A stretch of DNA of 64,000 nucleotides from FEN-1219 sp964503125. Lineage in GTDB: Bacteria > Pseudomonadota > Gammaproteobacteria > Steroidobacterales > Rariloculaceae. The position numbers and the translations under genes are program-made. Positions 31,974 to 39,364 of this stretch are shown here, piece after piece (position 1 is the stretch's first letter; the number at the start of each line of letters is the position of its first letter). The stretch is from the NCBI GenBank assembly GCA_964503125.1, contig CAZCZE010000009.1:109009-173008 (forward strand), written 5' to 3'. The notes under the pieces are model-generated. The model saw only the letters and a list, made by a program, of their open reading frames with translations. It was not told the DNA's origin and ran no database searches.

Positions 31974-32606
31974 ATGATCGCCCGCCACGCCGCGCCAGCT
32001 CATACGTATCTCGTGATGCTCCTCGCGTTCGGCGCGCTTGCCGCGTCCGCGGCCGGCGCCGAGTTGGCCATCGATTCGCCGGCTGCGACGATCGCGACGT
32101 TGGAGACCGGTCTCGTCGCAGCCGCGAGCGAGCGCCCCGACGTGACCATCGACGAGCGTTATCGCACGCTCGAGCCGCTGATTCTCGCGACACACAATCT
32201 GCCGTACATCGCGGAGTTCGCGCTGCGGCGGCAGTGGGCTGCGCTCGGCGACGCCGACCGGCACCGTTTCATCGCAGCTTTCGAGCGCTTGAGCGTCATG
32301 GCCTACGCAGCGCGCTTCAGGGCAATCGGCCCCGACACGTTTCATTCCGTCACGGTGGGGACTGCTGATGCCAACGGCCGCGTGCAAGTGACCACGGCCG
32401 TGGCGCGTGCCTCTCAGCCGGATGTGTCGCTCGCGTACTTGTTGCAGCAGGAGGATACGGGTTGGCGCATCATCAACATCATCGCCGACGGCGTCAGCGA
32501 CCTCGCGCTCAAGCGGGCCGAGTATCAGCGCCTGTTCGCGAGCGGCGGGCTCGAAGGATTGCTCGCCGAGCTCGACACGCAGACGGAAAGGCTGAGAAAG
32601 AACTGA
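31974..32606 (+). CDS. hpnM: MlaC/HpnM-type periplasmic lipid-binding protein
   Basis: A 210-residue exported protein of the toluene-tolerance Ttg2D/MlaC family; in hopanoid clusters this member is HpnM, thought to work with HpnN in hopanoid traffic across the periplasm. Signal peptide residues 1-29 (cut near SAAGA). The body shows YRTLEPLILATHNLPYIAEF, WAALGDADRHRFIAAFERLS and GWRIINIIADGVSDLALKRA, each conserved in MlaC-like folds. It is on the same strand as the hopanoid genes but separated from hpnN by 10 kb, which is unusual because hpnM and hpnN are often adjacent. It ends 13 bp from the convergent HMG-CoA synthase gene. Confidence 0.85.
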   Translation: MIARHAAPAHTYLVMLLAFGALAASAAGAELAIDSPAATIATLETGLVAAASERPDVTIDERYRTLEPLILATHNLPYIAEFALRRQWAALGDADRHRFIAAFERLSVMAYAARFRAIGPDTFHSVTVGTADANGRVQVTTAVARASQPDVSLAYLLQQEDTGWRIINIIADGVSDLALKRAEYQRLFASGGLEGLLAELDTQTERLRKN

Positions 32607-32619
32607 CGACGCCAGGCGG

Positions 32620-34083
32620 TCAGCGCACGAAGCGGTAGTACTCGATGCCCTCGTCGCTGAACTTCGGATTCGCGCTGCTGCCGATCGACTGAATCACGAA
32701 GCCCTCTTCGGGGTCGCGCAAACCCTTGGCCGTGCCCGTGTCGTGCAGGCTCTCGTATTGCGCCTGCGTGAGGTCTTGATGCCCTTCGAGCGCCGCCTCG
32801 AAGCCGATCTTGGCCGCAGCGTCGCGCCAATTCTCGGTGACCGTCATCGGAATGGCCTCGGCGGCGTCGCCGCTGCCGTAGCCGACGGCGAGCACCTTGC
32901 GGCCCGCGAGATCCGCGCCGCGCTGGTGCGCGTCCTCGAGGCCGGCCGCCATCCAGGCCGGCAATGCCGCGCAGTAGACGTTGCCGATGTCCTTCATGGG
33001 CTCGGAGCCCAGCGACATCTTCGCTGCGACGAGCGCGCTGAACTCTTTGCTGTTACGGAATTCCTTGAGCAGCTGGATGCTGAGCGGGTAGGCGTCCGCG
33101 TCGATGTTGCCGTCCTTGACGAACTGCAGGATGTTCGGCTGCGAGTGCATCTCCTCGAGCACGGCCGCGACGGGCATGTTGGCGCGCTCGCAATGCTGCG
33201 CGAGCTCCTCGCGGCCGCGGGGGCCGTCCTGCGCCAGGCCGAACAGGTAGCTCATGGCGAACGACTGCTCGGGCATGCGGTGGTATGGCCGGTGCATGAA
33301 GATGGCGGCGAGCTCGCGATAATAGTCGGATGGCTCGCGGCCCATGCGCCGCGCCATCTCGTTGAGGGCGTGCAGCGTCTCGTCGAGGTAGCAGGTCGTC
33401 GAGTACTTGCCGTTGAACACCGGCAAGTCTTGGAAATGACAGTTGAGCTTGCCGCGGATGATGTTGCGGAGCACGGGCTTGCGGAAATCGACGGCGCGAT
33501 ACGATGAGGCGCTGCCGATGTGCTCGAGATGGACCGTGAGCAGCTTCGGGTCCCGCTCGACGAGCATCGCGACGGCACCGGCGCCCTGGGTCGGCTCGCC
33601 CGAGCTGCCGCGCGCGTACTCGGCGATGTCGGCGCTCACGACGATGGCGCAGCGGTCTTCCGTCTCGAGCGCGAGGTAGCGCAGCGCGTGCTTCAGGGCG
33701 TAGATGCCACCCAAACACGCGTGCTTGACCTCGGGGACTTCGCAATGGCGTGCCAGCGGCGGGCGGCCCCGTGCATGGAGGCCCTCGTCGAGCATGCCCT
33801 TGACGATCACGGCGCCGGCCGAGTTGTCGGTGCTCGATTCAGTGCCCAAGGCCAGGAAGCCGACGCGGGAGGGATCGATGTCGTAACGGTCGATGAGCCG
33901 CATGACGGCCGTGGCCGCCATGGTGTAGACGCTCTGCGCGGGGCCGCGCATCCTGAAGCTATGGCCGACGACGGCGCGAGTCTTGTCCCAGACGTTGTTG
34001 GTCCAGCGACACCATGACTCGAGGTCGACTCGGTAAGGCGGCACGTAGACGGCAAAGCCGCTGATCCCCACTTGGTCCGTCAT
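32620..34083 (-). CDS. Hydroxymethylglutaryl-CoA synthase
   Basis: Condenses acetyl-CoA with acetoacetyl-CoA to HMG-CoA, the entry to the mevalonate route. The 487-residue thiolase-fold enzyme has VGISGFAVYVPPYRVDLE at the start, FLALGTESSTDNSAG near residues 76-90 with the catalytic Glu at 82, and the acyl-enzyme Cys at 123 in VKHACLGGIYALKHALRYL. SADIAEYARGSSGEPTQGAG near 150-170 and FNGKYSTTCYLDE follow. The architecture, including the long C-terminal part, matches the longer bacterial HMG-CoA synthases. It is placed at the far end of the hopanoid/mevalonate island on the opposite strand with its own promoter (TATAAT at 34151-34156), so its expression can differ from the main operon. Confidence 0.92.
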   Translation of the reverse strand: MTDQVGISGFAVYVPPYRVDLESWCRWTNNVWDKTRAVVGHSFRMRGPAQSVYTMAATAVMRLIDRYDIDPSRVGFLALGTESSTDNSAGAVIVKGMLDEGLHARGRPPLARHCEVPEVKHACLGGIYALKHALRYLALETEDRCAIVVSADIAEYARGSSGEPTQGAGAVAMLVERDPKLLTVHLEHIGSASSYRAVDFRKPVLRNIIRGKLNCHFQDLPVFNGKYSTTCYLDETLHALNEMARRMGREPSDYYRELAAIFMHRPYHRMPEQSFAMSYLFGLAQDGPRGREELAQHCERANMPVAAVLEEMHSQPNILQFVKDGNIDADAYPLSIQLLKEFRNSKEFSALVAAKMSLGSEPMKDIGNVYCAALPAWMAAGLEDAHQRGADLAGRKVLAVGYGSGDAAEAIPMTVTENWRDAAAKIGFEAALEGHQDLTQAQYESLHDTGTAKGLRDPEEGFVIQSIGSSANPKFSDEGIEYYRFVR

Positions 34084-34150
34084 AGAACTCCCAGCACCGC
34101 CGCTTCTCCGGGGGCCGTTGTATGGCCGCTACCCCTTAAGTCCGCGCGGG

Positions 34151-34156
34151 ATTATA
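34151..34156 (-). promoter_or_regulatory. -10 element upstream of HMG-CoA synthase
   Basis: TATAAT on the minus strand, a perfect sigma-70 -10 hexamer in a locally AT-rich patch, 67 bp before the HMG-CoA synthase start. The -35 region 17 bp further up is weak. The 257-bp divergent gap 34084-34340 shows no gene. Confidence 0.5.
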
Positions 34157-34292
34157 TGACAAACAGATGGCAAGTACTCGTGGCATAAGGGCTAAGCGGC
34201 CCCGCATGACTCCGAAATGCGACGGGGCGGGGAACGGGCGGGGGCACTTCGGCGGACTGAGCGAGCAGGAACGCCGGCGGCAGCGGCGCCGG

Positions 34293-34298
34293 TATACT
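34293..34298 (+). promoter_or_regulatory. Candidate -10 element for the FMN dehydrogenase/formate operon
   Basis: TATACT on the plus strand, 42 bp before the GTG start at 34341. No good -35 is seen, so this is a modest candidate for the start of the 34.3-43.3 kb operon. Confidence 0.35.
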
Positions 34299-34340
34299 CG
34301 CCCGTTAAACTGAATTCTGGGTGTCCCGAGGGGTCGCTGC

Positions 34341-35516
34341 GTGTTCTCGAGCCCTGTCGAGCGTTGCTACAACATCGCGGAGCTCCGCAAGCTCGCGAAG
34401 AAGAACATGCCCGCGCCGATGTTCCACTACATCGACGGCGCCGCCGACGACGAATGGACGCTGCGCCGCAACACGGCCGCGTTCGATAGCGTCGAGTTCT
34501 TGCCGCGCGCACTCGTCGACGTCTCGAACATCGACATGTCGACGACGTTGTTCGGCCGCAAAATCGATTGGCCGTTTTTCTGCTCGCCGACGGCGTTGCA
34601 ACGCTTGTTCCACCACGAAGGCGAGCGCGCTACGGCGCACGCGGCGCACGCGAGCGGCACGATCTTCTCGCTGTCGAGCATCTCGTCGACGAATATCGAG
34701 GACACCGCAAAGCTCTCTCCCGGGCCCAAGGTGTTTCAGGTCTACGTGTTCAAGGACCGGAGCTTGAGCCGAGAGTTCGTGCAGCGCGCGAAGGACTCCG
34801 GTTACGTTGCGCTGTTGCTCACGGTCGACGTCACGGTATCCGGCAATCGCGAGCGCGACATCGTGACCGGCATGACGGTGCCGCCGAAGCTCGCGCTCAT
34901 GAGCCTGCTCGACATTGCGCGGAAGCCGAAGTGGGTCTTGAAGCACCTGACCACGCCTAAGATCGAGGTTGCGAACGTCGCGCACCGGCCGCCGCCCGGC
35001 AGCGAGAAGCTCGGCGGCATCATCCAGTACTTAAACGCGCAGATCGACCGCAGCGTCACGTGGAAGGACGCCGAGTGGATGATCAAGGAGTGGGGCGGCC
35101 CGTTCGCGATCAAGGGCATCATGACTGCCGCAGACGCGAAGCGGGCGGCCGACATCGGCGCAACGGCGGTCATGGTTTCGAATCACGGCGGCCGGCAGCT
35201 GGATTTCTCCCCCGCGCCGTTCGACGTGCTCAAGGAGATCGTCGACGCCGCGGGCGACCGCCTCGAGGTCATTCTCGACGGGGGCGTGCGGCGCGGCACG
35301 CATATCCTCAAAGCGCTCGCGCTCGGTGCGCGCGCGTGCTCGGCCGGCCGGCCGCACTTGTACGGCCTCGGCGCCGGCGGTGAGGCGGGGGTCACGAAGG
35401 CGCTGACGATCTTGAAGTCGGAGCTGGCGCGGGACATGGCGCTGCTCGGCGTCGCGAAGCTCCGCGACGTCGACGCGAGTCTCGTGCGCCGCGTGGGTGC
35501 ATCGTGGCCGAGCTAG
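34341..35516 (+). CDS. FMN-dependent alpha-hydroxy-acid dehydrogenase
   Basis: Oxidises a 2-hydroxy acid (lactate, glycolate or a relative) with FMN. The 391-residue TIM barrel has FHYIDGAADDEWTLRRNTAA near residues 27-46, FQVYVFKDRSLSREFVQRAK near 133-152, LLLTVDVTVSGNRERDI with the conserved Thr/Asp, AIKGIMTAADAKRA with the FMN-phosphate Lys, and the catalytic SNHGGRQLD near 276-284 holding the base His and substrate Arg, then ILDGGVRRGTHILKALALGA. The substrate cannot be told from sequence by eye. GTG start. It overlaps fdhD by 13 bp, so it is part of the formate dehydrogenase transcription unit, which may feed formate or use its product. Confidence 0.9.
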   Translation: MFSSPVERCYNIAELRKLAKKNMPAPMFHYIDGAADDEWTLRRNTAAFDSVEFLPRALVDVSNIDMSTTLFGRKIDWPFFCSPTALQRLFHHEGERATAHAAHASGTIFSLSSISSTNIEDTAKLSPGPKVFQVYVFKDRSLSREFVQRAKDSGYVALLLTVDVTVSGNRERDIVTGMTVPPKLALMSLLDIARKPKWVLKHLTTPKIEVANVAHRPPPGSEKLGGIIQYLNAQIDRSVTWKDAEWMIKEWGGPFAIKGIMTAADAKRAADIGATAVMVSNHGGRQLDFSPAPFDVLKEIVDAAGDRLEVILDGGVRRGTHILKALALGARACSAGRPHLYGLGAGGEAGVTKALTILKSELARDMALLGVAKLRDVDASLVRRVGASWPS

Positions 35517-36382
35517 AGGACGCGCAAGGGGGGCGGCAGCTGTCGACGCGACGCCTCACGGTGCGCCGCTTTCGCGACAGCGAGCTCGGGCAAACGGACG
35601 ATCCCGATCGCGTCGCGACCGAGGAGCCGTTCGAAATTCGCTTGGGCTACTCGCGGCGCGATGGCAGCCGTGCCGAGGAGCCCGTGTCGGTCACGATGCG
35701 CACGCCGGGGCACGACGAGGATCTCGCGGTCGGGTTCCTGTTCACGGAAGGCATCATCCGCGCGCGCAGCGACGTGCAAGGTGTCGTGTCGCGCGGCCAG
35801 CGCGCGGCCGACGGGCTGATCAACGTCGTGCGCGTCGAGCTGGCGCCCGGCGTGCCCGTCGACTTCAAACGCCTCGAGCGGAATTTCTACATGACGTCGA
35901 GCTGCGGCGTCTGCGGCAAGGCGTCGATCGACGCCGTGGCCGTGCAAGGGCAGTACGACATCGCGGCCGTGAATTTTCGGATGACCGGCGCGGCGCTCGG
36001 GCGCTTGCCGGCGGCGCTCAAAGCCAAGCAGGCCGTCTTCGAGCAAACCGGTGGCCTGCACGCCTCGGGGCTGTTCGATGCCACGGGCACGATCCTCGGG
36101 TTGCGCGAAGACGTCGGCCGGCACAACGCGCTCGACAAGCTGATCGGTCACGCGTTGCTGCGCGGCGAGCTGCCGCTCACAGGGCACGGCGTCATGGTCA
36201 GCGGACGAGCGAGCTTCGAGCTCATGCAGAAAGCCAAGATGGCCGGGTGCCCGCTCGTCGCGGCAGTCGGCGCGCCGTCGTCGCTGGCCGTCGAGCTCGC
36301 GCGCGAGTTCGGCATCACGCTGGTCGGCTTTCTCAAGGCCGACCGCTTCAACGTCTACAGCCGGCCCGACCGAGTCCTCTAG
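35504..36382 (+). CDS. fdhD: Formate dehydrogenase accessory sulfurtransferase
   Basis: FdhD transfers sulfur from the cysteine desulfurase IscS to the Mo/W-bis-MGD cofactor, making the terminal sulfido ligand needed by formate dehydrogenase. The 292-residue protein has EEPFEIRLGY near residues 41-50, TPGHDEDLAVGFLFTEGII near 67-85, and the essential Cys pair in SSCGVCGKASID near 131-142 (CxxC). GLREDVGRHNALDKLIG and SGRASFELMQKA follow, both diagnostic. GTG start at 35504 lies inside the preceding gene. The downstream moeA starts 8 bp after its stop. Confidence 0.96.
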   Translation: MAELEDAQGGRQLSTRRLTVRRFRDSELGQTDDPDRVATEEPFEIRLGYSRRDGSRAEEPVSVTMRTPGHDEDLAVGFLFTEGIIRARSDVQGVVSRGQRAADGLINVVRVELAPGVPVDFKRLERNFYMTSSCGVCGKASIDAVAVQGQYDIAAVNFRMTGAALGRLPAALKAKQAVFEQTGGLHASGLFDATGTILGLREDVGRHNALDKLIGHALLRGELPLTGHGVMVSGRASFELMQKAKMAGCPLVAAVGAPSSLAVELAREFGITLVGFLKADRFNVYSRPDRVL

Positions 36383-36390
36383 GCACGACG

Positions 36391-37650
36391 ATGGCGCAGC
36401 TCTCCCCAGACTGCTTTGCGTCCGGCGCCGAGATACTGTCCGTGGACGGCGCGGTCGCCGCGATCGCCGCGCGGTTCAGCGCCGTGGAAGGCGTGGAAAC
36501 CGTGGCGCTGCTCGATGCGGACGGTCGCGTTCTGGTCGACGACCTGATCGCGACGTTGCAGTTGCCGCCGTTCACGAACTCGGCCGTCGACGGGTATGCA
36601 GTGCGCGGCGAGGACGTTCCGAGCGCCGAGCCGCGACTGTTCCGCGTGGCCGGCCGGCTCCAGGCCGGCAGCGCGGCGGTCGTCCCGCCCGTCGCGCCCG
36701 GCGAGGCGATTCGCATCTTCACGGGCGCGCCGATGCCCAAAAACGCGGATACGGTGTTCATGCAGGAGGACGCCCGCGCGGACGAAGCAGGCCGGGTACT
36801 GCTGCCCGCGGGGTTGAAGCGAGGCTCCAACGTGCGGCCGGCGGGCGAGGACATCGCGCTCGGGCGAGTCATCGTGCCGGCGAAGCGCTGGCTGCGCCCC
36901 CAGGACGTCGCGGTGGCCGCGGCGATGGGCCTCACCGAGCTCCGCGTGCGCAGGCGCGTGAAGGTGGCGGTGTTCTCCAACGGCGACGAGATCGTCGAGC
37001 CCGGCAGCGCCAGGCGCGACCCGCAACTCTTCGACTCCAACCGCATCATGCTGATCGGAATGTTGCGGCGGCTCGGTTGCGCCGTCAGCGACCTCGGCAT
37101 TGGCCGCGACGATAGCAGCGAGATCGCGGCCGCGCTGAAGACTGCCGCGCGCTCGCACGACTTGATCTTAAGCTCGGGTGGCGTGTCGACGGGCGAGGGC
37201 GACTACGTCAAGACCGCCGTGGAAAGCGTCGGCACTCTGGTCTTCTGGCGCATTGCCATGAAGCCCGGGCGGCCGGTGGCGATGGGCGTCATCGACGGCA
37301 CGCCGTTCGTCGGCCTGCCGGGCAACCCCGTCGCGAGCTTCGTGACGTTCGCGCGCGTGGCGCGACCCGCGCTCCTCGCACTCGCGGGTGCTTCGTGGTC
37401 GCCGCCGCCCGCGGTTCCGGTCCGCGCGCAGTTCGCGTATCGCAAGAAGCCCGGGCGTCGCGAGTACGTGCGCGTCCACTTGCACAAGGCCGGGGACGGC
37501 ACGCTCGAGGCCGTGAAATTTCCGCGCGAGGGGGCCGGGCTGTTATCCTCGTTGGTGGATACCGACGGCGTGGTCGAGCTCGGCGAGGACGTCACGCGGG
37601 TCGAACCGGGACAGGTAGTGGATTGTTTTACATATGCCTCCCTGCTCTGA
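36391..37650 (+). CDS. moeA: Molybdopterin molybdenumtransferase
   Basis: Inserts molybdate (or tungstate) into adenylylated molybdopterin. The 419-residue protein shows PPFTNSAVDGYAVRG near residues 55-69 (binding of molybdopterin), GEAIRIFTGAPMPKNADTVF near 107-126, SNGDEIVEPG near 195-204, SSGGVSTGEGDYVKTAVES near 262-280 with the catalytic Asp region, and PGRPVAMGVI with FVGLPGNPVASFV near 290-315. Start ATG 36391 lies 8 bp past the fdhD stop; the same frame is open far upstream but overlaps fdhD. Only one moeA is in the window, and it may serve both metals. Confidence 0.95.
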   Translation: MAQLSPDCFASGAEILSVDGAVAAIAARFSAVEGVETVALLDADGRVLVDDLIATLQLPPFTNSAVDGYAVRGEDVPSAEPRLFRVAGRLQAGSAAVVPPVAPGEAIRIFTGAPMPKNADTVFMQEDARADEAGRVLLPAGLKRGSNVRPAGEDIALGRVIVPAKRWLRPQDVAVAAAMGLTELRVRRRVKVAVFSNGDEIVEPGSARRDPQLFDSNRIMLIGMLRRLGCAVSDLGIGRDDSSEIAAALKTAARSHDLILSSGGVSTGEGDYVKTAVESVGTLVFWRIAMKPGRPVAMGVIDGTPFVGLPGNPVASFVTFARVARPALLALAGASWSPPPAVPVRAQFAYRKKPGRREYVRVHLHKAGDGTLEAVKFPREGAGLLSSLVDTDGVVELGEDVTRVEPGQVVDCFTYASLL

Positions 37651-37686
37651 CCGTACCGGCCACTCGAGCAGGGAGAGGGATTTCCG

Positions 37687-39363
37687 ATGAGACCTGAAAC
37701 GCCGCGCTCGCGGCGCGAGCGCGGGCCGAAAGGCCGCGTAGTCGACGACGCGGCGCTCGCGGAGGTTCGTGCGTTGCTTGGTGTTAGAGAGCGGCGCCGC
37801 GACCTATTGATCGAGCATCTGCACCTGATCCAGGACCGGTTCGGCTGTCTCGAGGCGCGCCATCTGAGCGCACTGGCCGAGGAAATGCGCCTGTCGCAGG
37901 CCGAGGTCTACGAGGTCGCTTCGTTTTACGACCACTTCGACATCGTCAAGGAGGGCGAGGCGAAGCCGGCGCCCGTGACGATCCGCATCTGCGAGTCGAT
38001 CAGCTGCATGATTGCGGGTGCGGAGAAGCTCATCGCGGGAGTGAGCGCCGGCGTCGATCCCAAACAGGTCCGAGTCGTGCGCGCCGCGTGCGTCGGGCGC
38101 TGCGCGGGCGCGCCGGCTGCGCGCGTCGGCGATCGCGAAGTCGAGAACGCCACGGTCGACGGCCTGCTCCGCGACGCGCGCGAGCGCCGCATCGCCGCGA
38201 CCGTTCCGAAGTACATCGCGCTGAAGGAGTACCGCGCGGCCGGCGGCTACGAGCTCTACGAATCGGTGCGCACGGGCGCCCTCGGTGCCGAGGCCATCAT
38301 CGACAAGCTCCAGTCCTCGGGCCTGCGCGGCCTCGGCGGCGCCGGCTTTCCGCCCGGCAAGAAGTGGCAATTCGTCCGTTCGTATCCCAAGCCGCGCTTG
38401 ATGTCGATCAACGGCGACGAGGGCGAGCCCGGCACGTTCAAGGACCGCTGGTTCCTCGAGCGCGATCCGCACCGCACGCTCGAAGGTGCGCTGATCGCAG
38501 CCCACGCGGTCGAGGCGCAGCGCATCTATTTCTACATGCGTAACGAGTACCCGGGCGTGCTCGAGATCCTGCGTCGCGAGATTGCGGCGCTGGAAGCTGC
38601 CGGCATCGCCGCACCTAATTTCATCGAGCTCCGCCGCGGCGCGGGCGCCTACATCTGCGGCGAAGAGAGCGCGATGATCGAAAGCATCGAAGGCAAACGC
38701 GGCTTGCCGCGCAATCGCCCGCCGTACATCGCCGAGGTCGGCATCTTCGGCCGCCCGACGTTGAACCAAAACGTCGAGACGCTCTGGTGGATCCGCGACA
38801 TTTTGCAGAAGGGCCCCGAGTGGTTTGCCAAGCAAGGGCGCGAGGGCCATCCCGGACCGCGCTCGTGGTCCGTGTCCGGGCGCGTCAAGAAGCCCGGAGT
38901 CGTCCAGGCGCCGGCCGGCGTCACGGTGCGCGAGCTCATCGACGATTACTGCGGCGGCATGCAGGACGGCCATGAGCTCACGGCCTATCTGCCCGGTGGG
39001 GCTTCGGGCGGCATTTTGCCCGCGTCGATGGGCGACCTGCCGCTCGATTTCGGTGGCGAGCTCGCCAAAGTGGGCGCCTTCGTCGGCTCGCATGCCGTGG
39101 TCGTGTTCTCGCACCACGACGACGTCAAGGCGGCCGTGGTCAATTTGCTCGAGTTCTTCAAGCACGAAAGCTGCGGCCAGTGCACTCCCTGCCGCGAGGG
39201 TGCGGATAAAATGGTCGCGCTGCTCAAGGCCAAAGGCGCACTGAACGAGCCCGCGCTGCGCGACCTCGAGACGGTCATGCGCGACTCATCGATCTGCGGC
39301 TTGGGTCAGGCGGCACCGAATCCGGTGAACCATTTGCTGACGCTGTTCCGGAAGGGTTCTTGA
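37687..39363 (+). CDS. NAD-dependent formate dehydrogenase, fused gamma-beta subunit (NuoE/NuoF-like)
   Basis: Diaphorase part of a soluble NAD+-dependent formate dehydrogenase. The 558 residues combine a NuoE/FdsG-like domain (about 1-165: a [2Fe-2S] site in CESISCMIAG and ACVGRCAGAP) with a NuoF/FdsB-like domain (GLGGAGFPPGKKWQF for NADH near 215-230, NGDEGEPGTFKDRW for FMN near 240-253, YICGEESAMIESIEGKRGLP, and the [4Fe-4S] site SCGQCTPCREG near 497-507). In Rhodobacter and Cupriavidus, fdsG and fdsB are separate genes; here they form one chain. Electrons from FdsA would pass through its clusters to FMN and NAD. It is followed by fdsA after 1 bp. Confidence 0.9.
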   Translation: MRPETPRSRRERGPKGRVVDDAALAEVRALLGVRERRRDLLIEHLHLIQDRFGCLEARHLSALAEEMRLSQAEVYEVASFYDHFDIVKEGEAKPAPVTIRICESISCMIAGAEKLIAGVSAGVDPKQVRVVRAACVGRCAGAPAARVGDREVENATVDGLLRDARERRIAATVPKYIALKEYRAAGGYELYESVRTGALGAEAIIDKLQSSGLRGLGGAGFPPGKKWQFVRSYPKPRLMSINGDEGEPGTFKDRWFLERDPHRTLEGALIAAHAVEAQRIYFYMRNEYPGVLEILRREIAALEAAGIAAPNFIELRRGAGAYICGEESAMIESIEGKRGLPRNRPPYIAEVGIFGRPTLNQNVETLWWIRDILQKGPEWFAKQGREGHPGPRSWSVSGRVKKPGVVQAPAGVTVRELIDDYCGGMQDGHELTAYLPGGASGGILPASMGDLPLDFGGELAKVGAFVGSHAVVVFSHHDDVKAAVVNLLEFFKHESCGQCTPCREGADKMVALLKAKGALNEPALRDLETVMRDSSICGLGQAAPNPVNHLLTLFRKGS

Positions 39364-39364
39364 G

